A stretch of DNA of 64,000 nucleotides from Bdellovibrio svalbardensis (GTDB taxonomy: Bacteria > Bdellovibrionota > Bdellovibrionia > Bdellovibrionales > Bdellovibrionaceae). The position numbers and the translations under genes are program-made. The notes beneath the pieces are model-generated. The model was given only the letters and a program-made list of their open reading frames with translations. It ran no database searches and was not told the origin of the DNA. The stretch covers positions 248,001-312,000 of the forward strand of contig NZ_JANRMI010000004.1 in NCBI RefSeq assembly GCF_029531655.1, in the 5' to 3' direction. Every line of letters begins with the position of its first letter. The first letter of the stretch is position 1. Shown one piece after another: positions 35,840-45,384 of the stretch.

Positions 35840-36385
35840 ATGAGACGCGCTAAAAAAATTAAAATCAATCATCACAGTGAATTCGACCTGGATTTGGCTC
35901 CCCTGCTTGCCGTGATGGTAAAACTTGTACCGGTTCTTCTGGTTTCATCAGCCTTCGTGCAAATGATGGTTATCGAAACTGAATTGCCACAAGTTGTCAG
36001 TGAAGCGATTCAAAAGCAGGACCAAGATAAAACACCTACCATTATCGCTCTCGAAGTGGATGGCAAAGACGGCTTTAACATTGTAGTGACTGAAAAAGGT
36101 CAGGACAAAGTTGAAAATGTTCCGATGAAAGATGGCGCTTATGATCTGCCAGCTTTGCATCAAAAACTGGTTGCCGTCAAAAAAGCACATCCTGAAATCT
36201 TTAAACTTGAGCTCAATCCCGACTCCAAAGTTCCTTACAAAGAGATCGTGAAAATCATGGATGAAGTCCGTCAAGCTCACGACCCTTCCGTAAAATTCCC
36301 TGTTTTCGACACAAAACAAGGAAAGAACGTGGACACACCGTATATGTTTCCAGAGATCGTATTCTCTAACATGATGGAGGGCTAA
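35840..36385 (+). CDS. TolR/ExbD-family protein lacking the membrane aspartate (AglQ/AglS-like)
   Basis: The 181 residues begin with a basic tail and one membrane helix (LAPLLAVMVKLVPVLLVSSA, residues about 19-45), then a periplasmic ExbD-type domain. In TolR/ExbD the helix carries a proton-binding Asp in a PLLD motif; here the position is Ala24 (PLLA), with Lys28 one turn later. The second TolR-like protein encoded three bases downstream keeps the Asp. The pair therefore looks functionally asymmetric: one proton-carrying and one structural subunit. The periplasmic part would bind peptidoglycan or couple to the transducing proteins. Confidence 0.75.
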   Translation: MRRAKKIKINHHSEFDLDLAPLLAVMVKLVPVLLVSSAFVQMMVIETELPQVVSEAIQKQDQDKTPTIIALEVDGKDGFNIVVTEKGQDKVENVPMKDGAYDLPALHQKLVAVKKAHPEIFKLELNPDSKVPYKEIVKIMDEVRQAHDPSVKFPVFDTKQGKNVDTPYMFPEIVFSNMMEG

Positions 36386-36388
36386 ACC

Positions 36389-36886
36389 ATGTCACGCCGA
36401 CGTCGTTATGACCCGAATATTAAAAAGAATTCCACCTTTGCTTTGAATATCACTTCGATGACGGACATGTTCACCATCCTCCTGGTGTTCCTGCTCCAAA
36501 CTTATTCGACGTCAGATGTTCAAATCATACCTGAAACAGGTCTGCGTCTTCCAAGCTCGGCTTCACAGTCGAATCCGGTGGAGGCAATCAAGATTTCACT
36601 TTCAGGCGAAGCACTTAAAATTGACCAGACAAAAATCGCTGATGTGAAGAATGAAGATTTCCTCCCACAGGATTTGGAAGAAAAAGATTCAAACTTCATT
36701 AAGCCTCTTTTCGAAGAGCTTGATAAGCTTGCAAAAAATTCTTCTGACAAAGCTCATGTGAAAGAAGGCCGTATTCTCCTCCAAGCTGACAAAGAACTCC
36801 CTTATGCAACTTTGCGCAAGGTGATGTACACAGCATCTATGGCAGGTTTTCCTCAGTTGAAACTGGTTACATTAGTTGGAGAGTAG
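36389..36886 (+). CDS. TolR/ExbD-family motor subunit (AglQ/AglS-like)
   Basis: GGAGGG precedes the ATG. The 165-residue protein has an Arg-rich cytoplasmic start (MSRRRRYDPNIKK), a membrane helix with the proton-binding aspartate (NITSMTDMFTILLVFLLQ, Asp26) and a periplasmic domain ending in RILLQADKELPYATLRKVMYTASMAGFPQ, the ExbD/TolR C-terminal pattern (joined here from two short parts). It should provide the proton path with the TolQ-like channel. It lies between the Asp-less paralog and the large TPR gene, which starts five bases later. Confidence 0.83.
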   Translation: MSRRRRYDPNIKKNSTFALNITSMTDMFTILLVFLLQTYSTSDVQIIPETGLRLPSSASQSNPVEAIKISLSGEALKIDQTKIADVKNEDFLPQDLEEKDSNFIKPLFEELDKLAKNSSDKAHVKEGRILLQADKELPYATLRKVMYTASMAGFPQLKLVTLVGE

Positions 36887-36890
36887 TTTT

Positions 36891-39800
36891 ATGGCACTGC
36901 GTACAGTAGTTCTTCTTATGGCGATACATCTTTTTTCGATTTACTGTTTTGCAGAGACAGAAAAAGGTCTATTGCCCGAAGTTCGTTTGAATAACAACGA
37001 AGATGACAATGAGAAAAAGGCTTTCAGCAGCGAAATCCTGATCACTCGCTCTGAAAACAAGGCCATCGAGTCCCTGCAAGCCATTCTTAAAAAACAAAAA
37101 GGTTCTAAAAACGAAGCGGATCTTTGGTATCGTTTGGCTGAACTCTATATGAGAAGATCGAAATCAGGTCGTTTCTTTGACCTGCACAAAGACACGCCGA
37201 TGATGAAACTTTCCTCGTTCCCAGTACCTAACGAAAAAGGTTCTGAGGCGATGAAGCGCGCAATTAAAATTTACTCCAAAATTGAAACTGAGTTTCCCCA
37301 ATTCAAACAGATGGACTCGGTTCTGTTTAACAATGCTTTTGCACATCAGCAAATTGGCAAATTTAAAGAATCAGATCTTCTTTACGGCAAACTCCTTCAA
37401 AACTTTCCAAAGTCCCCACTGGTTCCTGACGGAACTCTGGCCTTGGGCGAACTCCTTTATGATCAAGGCAAATTCACCCAGGCTTTGGAACAATTCCAAC
37501 GCCTGGAAAAGTTCCCGCAAAGTCGCGTGTACTCTTACGGAATGTACAAGGCGGCCTGGGCTTACTACAATCTTCATGACAGTGAAAACGGCATCAAAAA
37601 ATTGGTTGAGGTCGTAAAAAACAATCCTCCTCTTCAAGAAGGTGAAGTGCCAACAAACCGCCATAATCTCCGTCGCGAAGCAATGCGTGATTTGACGGTT
37701 TTCATTGGTGACACCTACCCTGCAAATAAACTCTATTCTTTCTTTGAGGATATCACGACGGAAGAGGAGCTCGGCCAGTCTATGACGGACCTTGCGAAAC
37801 TTTATGATTCCCACAGCCGTCAAAAGGAAATGAACATCTTCCTCGAAGAGTATATCGAAAAACGCTCTTCCGGTCCTGACGTGGTTAAATCCCATTTAGC
37901 CTTGGTGGAAGCTAATGAGGTCTTGAAAAAGCGCGATAAAGTTCTTGATCACTTGCAAACAGCCAGCGATCTTTGCCGCAAGGACTCTACCTGGAGAACC
38001 TTGCAAAAGCCTGATGTTGTTCAATCCTCATGTACAGAAGGCTTCCGCCACACCAGCCTGGATATGGCTAAAAAATGGTGGGACATCTGGACGAAGAACA
38101 AACAAAACGTGGCTTTCTCTGACCTGACTCAAAAATTGTTCAAATTGATGTTGGACAACGAAGACCCAGCAAAACCTGATTTGAAAACACGCTTTGCGTA
38201 TGCCGAGCTTCTTTTCCAATTGGAAAACTATGATGACGCTAGCGTTCAATACAAGATGGTTGGCGAAAAAGCTTCAGAAGATCCAATGCGCCATGACGCA
38301 AACTATGCCGCTCTTTTCTCTAAAGAGAAAAGCATCGACAAGAAAAAAGACGCTTTGAAAGAAGCGGAACGTAAAGAATTGGCGTTGAACTACCTGGCGA
38401 AACACCCGACTGGCAAATTTGCGACAGCCGTCAAATTCAAAATCGGTCACATCGCTTACGAAGAAAACAACTATCCTGAAGCAGAAAAATGGTTGAAGCC
38501 TTTGACTTTGGTTAAAGGCACTGAGAACGCAGATATCAAAAAGAAGTCCGAGGACTTGGTTTTGGATATGCTCAATATCAAGAAAGACTACGCGGGAATC
38601 AAAGCCTTCTCTAAACAAGTCATGACTTCTTCAACCGACGAAAATCGCAAGAAGAACATGAATAAAATCTTCGAAGAGGCTCATTTCACGGAAGTTCAAG
38701 AGTTTGCCAAAGCTGGCGACAAAGACGAAGCAGCGCAAAAACTTATTGCCTACGCGAAAGAGCATGATGGATCTAAACTTGCCCAGGACGCTACTTGGCA
38801 GGCCATCGGTCTTTACTACACTGAAGGCAAAGTCTTCGAAGGCGCGGAACTCTGCTTGAAATATGCCGGCAAATATCCTGATGACAAAAAAAATCTGGAT
38901 GCTTTGAAGGACGCTGCCAAAGCTTATGCTGAAATCGGCCAAGTTTCAAAATCAGCGGAAACCTTGGTTAAAATTGCGGATCTCGACAAGAAAAACCGCA
39001 ATTCACACCTTGAAACCGCTGCTGACATCTATTTGTTGGAAAAGAAAATCAAAGATGCTCGTTCTGCTTATATGAACATCCTCTCTGCGGCTGACAATAA
39101 AACGCAGGAGCGCATTTACGCAAAATTGATGGATTCCTATAAAGACGAACAGAATTCCCCTGAGTTCGCGAAACTGCAAAACCAGGTTCAAGCGAAGGGT
39201 TTGGAGCCTTATACAACTCAAATCATGATTGATAAGGCGAAGGCATTGCTGGCAGCCGGAAAAATGACTGCGGCTTTTGATCTTTCTATGAAAGCCAACG
39301 GTCGCAACGTACCGGCAGAGGTTCGTGCGGAAGCCCGCTTGATACAAGCCCGTGTCCTGGAAAAAGAATTGACTCAACAAAGTGTTAAAGCTCGCGAAGA
39401 GAAATTTGCGACAGTCCTGGGAATTAAAACCGAAAAACTCGACAAAGCCCAAACTGCTTATGTGACAGCTTTGAAAATGAGTAAAGATCCCTACCAACAA
39501 CTTGAAGCCATGCGCGGCATTGACCGTTGCTACGGTAACTATATCGAGGCGCTAACAAGCATGCCTCTTCCTGCTTCATTGAAACCAGAAGAGCAACAAC
39601 AGTTGCGCGCTGAGCTCGCAAAACTCATCACGCCTATTCAAGACAAGAAGAATGATAACGAGGCGAAGCTTAAAGTTCTGGCCGCCTCTAAAGGGCAAGC
39701 CGCAACGACAGAAAGAGTTTACGCAAACATCCGTGTTGATCAGACCGTGACTCCAAATGTGCAGTACCCTTCTGTTGAAAAGATGACAGCCTTTTTACCT

Positions 39801-40610
39801 GCATCGACAGATATGAGCATCGGAAAGGTGTCTCGTTTCGAGATACGTCCAGAGACTCGCAGTGGAAAAACCTGCAATAAATCTGCGGTTTTAACAGGGC
39901 AACTTGCGAAGCTTAATCCGATCGAAATTGCAGGAAATTGTTATGGTTCTAGACAGTTCGAAATCGTTGAAAAGCTGGGTCTTGAGCTTGCGAAAAACAA
40001 AGAGACCAGAGCTCTGGGTTTGTTCTACGCCAGCGTTGGCGCAGAAGCTCGCGGATTCTCTGAAAAATCTTTGTGGATGATTGAAGCGGCATTGAAGCTT
40101 CAACCTGAAGCTTCACCATTCATCTATCAGAAAGCACGCTTGGTTTATAAAGACGATGGCTTGAATGCAGCAATGCAATTTTTCGATAAAGTTTTAGACA
40201 TGCAAATGCCTTCTACAGAAATGCAAACTTTCGCAGGAGTGAAGGCTTTCTCAGAGGGAGATTTTACTAAAGCAATTGAAAAATTCTCTTCGCTTAGTAA
40301 AGAACAGTTGTATACTTTCAATGTAGGCGCCGTGATGAGTGAAGCATACGCTCAGAAAGGTGAAGTCGATAAAGCCTTGAGCACAGTGAAAGACTTGCTT
40401 AACGCGAAGAAAGACAATGTCGACTTCCTCTTGGAGCAAGCTCACTTGTTCGAAACTTACAAAGGCAGCCCAACACTCGCTTTGGATTCTTATGAAAAGG
40501 CATTCAAAGCAAGTTCACAAGTTGAGCTGCGCGATTGGTTAGGTAAGAAGATACAGTATTTGAAAAATCAAAACAAAGTCGGTCAGAACGTAATCTCAGG
40601 AGACTTGTAG
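36891..40610 (+). CDS. Large periplasmic TPR protein of the gliding operon (GltD/GltE-like)
   Basis: The start at 36891 gives the signal peptide MALRTVVLLMAIHLFSIYCFA; 1239 residues in all. The mature protein is almost entirely tetratricopeptide-like helical repeats (for example DLWYRLAELYMRRS, SVLFNNAFAHQQIGKFKES, TLALGELLYDQGKFTQALEQ, AAKAYAEIGQVSKSAE, and near the end GAVMSEAYAQKGEVDKALS). An insertion around residues 950-1010 (YPSVEKMTAFLPAS, CNKSAVL) has few repeats. It is soluble and periplasmic, or loosely held at the outer membrane. Large TPR proteins of similar size are part of the Glt complex in Myxococcus, where they help bridge inner and outer membrane. The specific orthology is not established. 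Confidence 0.75.
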   Translation: MALRTVVLLMAIHLFSIYCFAETEKGLLPEVRLNNNEDDNEKKAFSSEILITRSENKAIESLQAILKKQKGSKNEADLWYRLAELYMRRSKSGRFFDLHKDTPMMKLSSFPVPNEKGSEAMKRAIKIYSKIETEFPQFKQMDSVLFNNAFAHQQIGKFKESDLLYGKLLQNFPKSPLVPDGTLALGELLYDQGKFTQALEQFQRLEKFPQSRVYSYGMYKAAWAYYNLHDSENGIKKLVEVVKNNPPLQEGEVPTNRHNLRREAMRDLTVFIGDTYPANKLYSFFEDITTEEELGQSMTDLAKLYDSHSRQKEMNIFLEEYIEKRSSGPDVVKSHLALVEANEVLKKRDKVLDHLQTASDLCRKDSTWRTLQKPDVVQSSCTEGFRHTSLDMAKKWWDIWTKNKQNVAFSDLTQKLFKLMLDNEDPAKPDLKTRFAYAELLFQLENYDDASVQYKMVGEKASEDPMRHDANYAALFSKEKSIDKKKDALKEAERKELALNYLAKHPTGKFATAVKFKIGHIAYEENNYPEAEKWLKPLTLVKGTENADIKKKSEDLVLDMLNIKKDYAGIKAFSKQVMTSSTDENRKKNMNKIFEEAHFTEVQEFAKAGDKDEAAQKLIAYAKEHDGSKLAQDATWQAIGLYYTEGKVFEGAELCLKYAGKYPDDKKNLDALKDAAKAYAEIGQVSKSAETLVKIADLDKKNRNSHLETAADIYLLEKKIKDARSAYMNILSAADNKTQERIYAKLMDSYKDEQNSPEFAKLQNQVQAKGLEPYTTQIMIDKAKALLAAGKMTAAFDLSMKANGRNVPAEVRAEARLIQARVLEKELTQQSVKAREEKFATVLGIKTEKLDKAQTAYVTALKMSKDPYQQLEAMRGIDRCYGNYIEALTSMPLPASLKPEEQQQLRAELAKLITPIQDKKNDNEAKLKVLAASKGQAATTERVYANIRVDQTVTPNVQYPSVEKMTAFLPASTDMSIGKVSRFEIRPETRSGKTCNKSAVLTGQLAKLNPIEIAGNCYGSRQFEIVEKLGLELAKNKETRALGLFYASVGAEARGFSEKSLWMIEAALKLQPEASPFIYQKARLVYKDDGLNAAMQFFDKVLDMQMPSTEMQTFAGVKAFSEGDFTKAIEKFSSLSKEQLYTFNVGAVMSEAYAQKGEVDKALSTVKDLLNAKKDNVDFLLEQAHLFETYKGSPTLALDSYEKAFKASSQVELRDWLGKKIQYLKNQNKVGQNVISGDL

Positions 40611-40624
40611 TATGGAGGGTACAG

Positions 40625-40891
40625 GTGAAAACTATCATCGAAGCGACGTTTATAAAAACGTTGATGATCAGTTTCATTCTCTTGGGGGCAACGACTGCTT
40701 TGGCCAAACAAAGAACAGTCCGTAAAGTCCAAGAAGTAAATTTTGGTGACATGAACCTCAAGGGTACGATTCGTAATCCTGACGGAGCCTATCTTGTGCA
40801 GAAAAAAGGTATAAAATTTATGCCTCTTTATGATGTGCAAAAAGATATGGATGGCCGTATTCGCGAATCCGCATTGTACCTGAACAACTAA
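40625..40891 (+). CDS. Small periplasmic protein of the gliding operon
   Basis: A GTG start with GGAGGG upstream opens an 88-residue protein with a signal peptide (FIKTLMISFILLGATTALA). The 55-residue mature domain contains VNFGDMNLKGTIRNPDGAYL and FMPLYDVQKDMDGRIRESA. I do not recognise the family. Its place between the TPR protein and the FHA/TonB-C protein, 16 bases before the latter, indicates a component or stabiliser of the same envelope complex. Confidence 0.7.
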   Translation: MKTIIEATFIKTLMISFILLGATTALAKQRTVRKVQEVNFGDMNLKGTIRNPDGAYLVQKKGIKFMPLYDVQKDMDGRIRESALYLNN

Positions 40892-40907
40892 ACACAAGAG
40901 GTGTTAC

Positions 40908-42386
40908 ATGCTCACTCTGATTGTACGTCAGTCTCTTAAAAACGGGACTGCGAAAACTTGGAAGTTGCGCTCATCAAATTCGGCTCAAACCTTCGGTTCA
41001 TCCCGTTTGGCCGACGTTATCTCCATCGCCCCAACGACAAAGGGAATTCAAGGCATTTTTGAATTCCGCGACAATCAATGGTGGTATGTGAATATGGATA
41101 TGCAGACCGGTGCCAAAATCTCTGGCTCCCCGGCTCTACTGCTCAATAAAGAGCAAACTCTTGAAATGGAAGACTGCACTCTTTCGTTCACTCCAGTGAA
41201 ACGAGAATCAGATCTTTACCAACGCCTGGAAACTGTGGGTCGCGACAGCTCTGCGATGGGCGTGGAATTGGGAAAGCAATTCCAGCTGTATATGGTTAAG
41301 CAATCAGGTCGCGTTCTTGAAACAAGAATCCTTCCTGTAAATAAAAAATTTAAACCTGCTTTCTCCAATAACAAAGTCGCTTGCATTCCATCGCCTGAAT
41401 GGCACCGCCAAATGGTGGATGACGTTGAAGTGAGCCAAAGAACCTTGTCTTTGGAAGATGCCGCAAGACTGGCGCGCTTCTCTCCAAGTCAATTGGTCGA
41501 TCAAGACTCTAAAAAAGGTGTGATCTTGATGTTGGGAGCAGCTGCTTTCTTCATCACAGTAGCGATTTTCTCTCCAAAGAGTTCACACACTGTGGCTGAA
41601 ACGGCCCCTCCGAAAGTGGCGCAAAAGATTATTGTTAAAACTGAATTGAAACCAAAACGCAAAAAATCAGAAGTGGCGAAGCCTGCTCAACAGGTTGTTG
41701 TGAAACAAGCTCCTGCTGCAGCAGGTCCTAAGGCAGAAATGCCCACTGGCGGTGGTGGTGGCAAAATTGCCAACATGATGAAATCCATTTCTGGTGGTCG
41801 TATTTCTCAATTGATCGGAAAGGTTTCCGCTCAAGGTGCTAAAAGTGCCAATGTCGTTTTTGCAAATGGCGTAAAAGCCGGTGCCGGTCCATCCGGTCGT
41901 GCTCTTGCCGCCGTTGGAAATATGGAACGCTCCGGTCGTGACTGGGGTGCTGCAGGAACAGGTACTGGCGTGATGATTTCCACCAATGGTAAAGGAGGCG
42001 GTAAAAACGCATCTGGCATGGGCGGATTGGTTGCTGGGGGCACAGGCTCTGGCGGTGTTGGTTTGATCGAGGAAGAATCAGAGATTATTGGCGGTTTGGA
42101 TCGCGAAATCATCGCTCAATATATCAAATCGAAATTGGGCCAAATTCTTTATTGTTATGAAAGACAACTCAGTGCCAATCCTGATCTATTCGGGAAAGTC
42201 GCTGTGAAATTCACTATTGGACCGACAGGTTCAGTAGAACAACAGTTAATTGGGGACACAACGCTTAAGAACGCAACCGTCGAGGGATGTATATTGAATA
42301 GGGTTGCCGCATGGAAGTTTCCGAATCCGCAAGGGGGAACTCGCGTGCTCGTAACGTATCCATTTTTATTCAAGAGTACAAACTAA
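40908..42386 (+). CDS. FHA-like / transmembrane / TonB-C-like spanning protein (GltG/GltJ-like)
   Basis: The 492-residue protein has a cytoplasmic N-terminal FHA-like domain (residues about 1-95; SAQTFGSSRLADVISIAP stands where FHA domains have the GRxxxxDI motif, but the Arg is displaced). One membrane helix lies at 203-221 (GVILMLGAAAFFITVAIF). A Pro/Lys-rich and then Gly-rich periplasmic linker follows (230-395), and a C-terminal TonB/AgmX-type domain (about 400-492: YIKSKLGQILYCYERQL, VKFTIGPTGSVEQQ, AAWKFPNPQGG). This is the architecture of GltG/GltJ, which in Myxococcus reach from the cytoplasm to the outer membrane and couple motor force to the barrels. It starts 16 bases after the small gene and is followed by an outer-membrane barrel gene. 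Confidence 0.8.
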   Translation: MLTLIVRQSLKNGTAKTWKLRSSNSAQTFGSSRLADVISIAPTTKGIQGIFEFRDNQWWYVNMDMQTGAKISGSPALLLNKEQTLEMEDCTLSFTPVKRESDLYQRLETVGRDSSAMGVELGKQFQLYMVKQSGRVLETRILPVNKKFKPAFSNNKVACIPSPEWHRQMVDDVEVSQRTLSLEDAARLARFSPSQLVDQDSKKGVILMLGAAAFFITVAIFSPKSSHTVAETAPPKVAQKIIVKTELKPKRKKSEVAKPAQQVVVKQAPAAAGPKAEMPTGGGGGKIANMMKSISGGRISQLIGKVSAQGAKSANVVFANGVKAGAGPSGRALAAVGNMERSGRDWGAAGTGTGVMISTNGKGGGKNASGMGGLVAGGTGSGGVGLIEEESEIIGGLDREIIAQYIKSKLGQILYCYERQLSANPDLFGKVAVKFTIGPTGSVEQQLIGDTTLKNATVEGCILNRVAAWKFPNPQGGTRVLVTYPFLFKSTN

Positions 42387-42403
42387 TACGACGGGGGTAA
42401 TTC

Positions 42404-43192
42404 GTGTTTAAGAAATCATTACTAGTAATCAACATGTCTGTCATCTTGTGGGGCATCGGTGCCGCATCAACAGCAACAGCTCAAGATACCAAACCAGAAG
42501 CCAAACAAGAGCGTGGTAGCGACAAACTCGATATCAAAAAGCTCGAACAAAAATATTGGGCGGCTAAAGATGACGATTTCAGTGTCGTGCAAAATCGTCG
42601 CTACACCAAGGCCGACAGATTTTATTTAACGGCGTCAGCGGGTATTCCCTTCAATGACCCTTACAGCACAGGTTCTATCTTTGCTGCGAATTTGGGTTAT
42701 TTTATGAATGAGCGCTGGGGCTTTGAGTTCAACTACAATTCCGCGAACATGAAAGATAATGATGCCGTTGACCAGTTCGTGAATACTTACAAAGTTATGC
42801 CAGATCATAACATCTTTAAGTCTTCACAATTTGTCTCAGCAATCTGGGTTCCCTTCTATGCGAAAATGAGCGCTTTGGATAAAGCGATCATCTACTTCGA
42901 TATGGGACTTTCAGTCGGCGTAGGTAACTTGAACTATGAAATTGCAAAAGTTGAAGGCAATGATTCCAAAGGAACTTTTGCTTACAAACTTGGCGTCTTC
43001 CAACAGATTTTCTTCTCTGAGCACTTTGCCGTGAGAGTCGACCTGAACAACACCTGGTCGAGCCAAAACAAGATGAAGTATTATGTTCCAGGATCTACGG
43101 TCAACGGTAACGCCATCACAGGTACCCGTGATCAGGGAAGCGAAACTGTGAACGACACCTCATTGATGATTGGTCTTACTTACTGGCACTAA
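42404..43192 (+). CDS. Outer-membrane beta-barrel protein of the gliding operon (GltA/B/H-like)
   Basis: A GTG start preceded by GGGGG opens a 262-residue protein with a signal peptide (ILWGIGAASTATA). It has alternating beta strands with aromatic girdles (RFYLTASAGIPFND, WGFEFNYNSANMKD, AIIYFDMGLSVGVGNLNYEIA, FAVRVDLNNTWSSQNKM) and ends in YWH, an aromatic residue near the C terminus as needed for BamA recognition. It resembles the 8-stranded outer-membrane barrels linked to gliding clusters in myxobacteria. In that model it receives force from the spanning TonB-C protein encoded just upstream. The stop codon is directly followed by palindromic repeat copy C. Confidence 0.72.
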   Translation: MFKKSLLVINMSVILWGIGAASTATAQDTKPEAKQERGSDKLDIKKLEQKYWAAKDDDFSVVQNRRYTKADRFYLTASAGIPFNDPYSTGSIFAANLGYFMNERWGFEFNYNSANMKDNDAVDQFVNTYKVMPDHNIFKSSQFVSAIWVPFYAKMSALDKAIIYFDMGLSVGVGNLNYEIAKVEGNDSKGTFAYKLGVFQQIFFSEHFAVRVDLNNTWSSQNKMKYYVPGSTVNGNAITGTRDQGSETVNDTSLMIGLTYWH

Positions 43193-43193
43193 C

Positions 43194-43217
43194 TACTCCG
43201 ACAAAGTCGGCGTGAAC
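43194..43217 (+). repeat. Short palindromic repeat, copy C
   Basis: TACTCCGAC-AAA-GTCGGCGT with a shortened tail (GAAC). It lies one base after the barrel gene stop, in the 55-base gap before the next gene. Confidence 0.75.
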
Positions 43218-43247
43218 AAAGTACGATTCCTTGGGGCGGGGGTCCTT

Positions 43248-45368
43248 ATGAATAAGTCATTGATGATATTTTTCAGTCTTCCACTACTCTGCATGTCTGC
43301 ATGGGCGGATCCTGCTTTGACCGTCAAGAAAGCAGCGCGCCCAGCAGCGGCAAACTTAAAAGTTAAAACAAGCCTGGTTCCTACCTTCGAAGTTTATCAA
43401 AAGAAGGTAGTGAAAGGAAAAACGGAAGTTTACAAGGTTAAGAATATTCCTTTACTTGACCTCGGCGAAGAGCGCGAAGTGCAAGCGGCGACTTTAAGTC
43501 CTCTGCGCCTCCCCGCCGCCGCCGAAGTCAAAGAACAGGAAGTTCGCCGCCACCCACCCGTTCAGGCGCTGAACTTTGCGGTCACACCTTATACCTTGAC
43601 CGTCGAGAACCCAAAACAAATTACGAGCGCCGAAGCCTTTGCAAAGATTCCGGATGTCAAAATCTTGAATCCAGTGGCGGCACCAGTAACCCAGGAACCT
43701 CAGGTCACTCTCGTAAAAATGGACGAGCTTAAACCAAACGACTACAAGCTTTTGCAAGCTTTGATTTTCCTCGAGATTCAAAAGAACTATGAATTGGCTA
43801 TGGGTTTGTTTGCGGAGTTGATGGATGATCCCGAACACCGCATTGAGGCATTGTACAACTATGCACAAACTGCCAAGGGCATGGGACTTAATTCTGAATT
43901 CAGAGAATACATGATCCAGGTTGCCAAAGAGACAAAAAACAAGGATTGGCAACAACGTGCCACTGAAGCACTGGTGAAAAACATCACAGTTCTTCAACAC
44001 TCTGATATTGCCATGATTGACCCTTTGGTCAGTAAATACGAATTGGATGTCACAAAAAACGATGACTACCAATTAACTCGTGCAAAATACTACTCTGAAG
44101 TGGGACAGTTGGGTCTGGTCGAAGACGCTCTGATCTATATCTCAGAAACATCTCCTCGCTATCCTGACGCTTTGATGCTGTCTTCTTTGTTGAGCTACCG
44201 TCAAGGCAAGGTCGATGAAGCTATTATCAATTTGGAAAGACTGATGCAAATTACAGAGGCCAATAAAACGTCACAGATTCGTTCCGTCGGTGCATTGACC
44301 TTGGCGCGCATGCAATTCCAAAAAAGCCAATACAAAGACGCTTTCCAATCTTACTTGAAAGTGGACAAATCCAACCCTCTTTGGTTGCAAGCAATGATTG
44401 AAAGTGCCTGGACGCAGATTCTGGGTGAAGACTACGAAGGTGCTGCAGGGAATATGTTCTCATTGCACACGGATTTCTTTAAAAACGCCTTTGCTCCGGA
44501 ATCATACGTAGTTCGTACCGTAGGCTACTTGAATCTTTGCCAATATGGTGACGGCGCGGAAGTCCTCAATGATATGCGCCAAAAATACAGCCCATGGAAG
44601 AAGAAGCTGGAAGCTTACAACTCCACACATAAAGATCCCCTCAACTATTATGATACCGTCAAGAGCTGGATTAAAAATTCAGACTTAAAAGAAGTTGATG
44701 GTTTGCCAAGATCCTTCATCGTCGAGCTGGCTCGCCATCCCGGCTATATGAGCGTACAAAAGCAAATCAACACTTATGAAGACGAAATCAGTCGTTTCAA
44801 CAGAATTGCTTTGAACTTGATCAACATGGAACGCGATCTTCTAAAGAAACAAAATGCGGCGAGCAAAGAACTTGCTGATGCAAAAACAAAAATAGGCAAA
44901 AACAGTCCTTCCGAAGGTGCTGTCCAAGCCATACAGACTGCCGAGAAGAAGCTATTGAGCTACCGCATTCAGTACCATATCGCCAACAAAGCCCGAACTT
45001 CGATCAAAAATATCAGAGCGCAGGGCTTGGCACGTATTGATAAAGAAAAAGATGTACTTCGCAAGGCCGCGGCAAAAACGTTACAAACCCGCTTCACTGA
45101 GATGTATGCCAGCTTGAATAAGGTGTTGGACCAAAACGACGTGCTTCAGTATGAATTGTACTCTGGCGCGGGCGAGCATCTTCGCTATCAAATGGCCGGC
45201 GGTGATGTAAATACGAAAGAACGTGCTGAATTAAAAGTGCAAAAAGAAAAAAGTTTGAACTGGAAATTTAAAGGTGAAATCTGGGAAGATGAAGTAGGTC
45301 ACTACCGTTCTTCTTTGAAAAACGTCTGCCCACAAGAATCAAATGTGGCTGGTTTGTCTGAACAATAA
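43248..45368 (+). CDS. Secreted TPR/helical repeat protein of the gliding operon
   Basis: The ATG at 43248 (MNKSLMIFFSLPLLCMSAWA signal peptide) is chosen over an upstream in-frame start that would read through the palindromic repeat. The 706 residues contain a Pro/Val-rich first 130 residues and TPR-like repeats in the middle (EALYNYAQTAKGMGLNSEF, ALMLSSLLSYRQGKVDEAI, LTLARMQFQKSQYKDAF). A long coiled coil follows near residues 500-640 (RDLLKKQNAASKELADAKTK). It is periplasmic or held at the outer membrane. It is comparable in type to GltE/GltC-class periplasmic parts of the gliding machine, but the family was not recognised precisely. Confidence 0.7.
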   Translation: MNKSLMIFFSLPLLCMSAWADPALTVKKAARPAAANLKVKTSLVPTFEVYQKKVVKGKTEVYKVKNIPLLDLGEEREVQAATLSPLRLPAAAEVKEQEVRRHPPVQALNFAVTPYTLTVENPKQITSAEAFAKIPDVKILNPVAAPVTQEPQVTLVKMDELKPNDYKLLQALIFLEIQKNYELAMGLFAELMDDPEHRIEALYNYAQTAKGMGLNSEFREYMIQVAKETKNKDWQQRATEALVKNITVLQHSDIAMIDPLVSKYELDVTKNDDYQLTRAKYYSEVGQLGLVEDALIYISETSPRYPDALMLSSLLSYRQGKVDEAIINLERLMQITEANKTSQIRSVGALTLARMQFQKSQYKDAFQSYLKVDKSNPLWLQAMIESAWTQILGEDYEGAAGNMFSLHTDFFKNAFAPESYVVRTVGYLNLCQYGDGAEVLNDMRQKYSPWKKKLEAYNSTHKDPLNYYDTVKSWIKNSDLKEVDGLPRSFIVELARHPGYMSVQKQINTYEDEISRFNRIALNLINMERDLLKKQNAASKELADAKTKIGKNSPSEGAVQAIQTAEKKLLSYRIQYHIANKARTSIKNIRAQGLARIDKEKDVLRKAAAKTLQTRFTEMYASLNKVLDQNDVLQYELYSGAGEHLRYQMAGGDVNTKERAELKVQKEKSLNWKFKGEIWEDEVGHYRSSLKNVCPQESNVAGLSEQ

Positions 45369-45384
45369 GGAAGGAATCTTTTAT

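Noticed and set aside
35031-36886. Tol-Pal or TonB-ExbBD energy system
   Set aside because: No tolA, tolB, pal or tonB gene nearby; the neighbours (VWA, GYF/PilZ, TPR, FHA/TonB-C, barrel) fit an Agl/Glt gliding machine better.
43170-43247. Upstream extension of the repeat-protein gene to 43170
   Set aside because: It would overlap the barrel gene and translate through the palindromic repeat; the ATG at 43248 begins a clean signal peptide.
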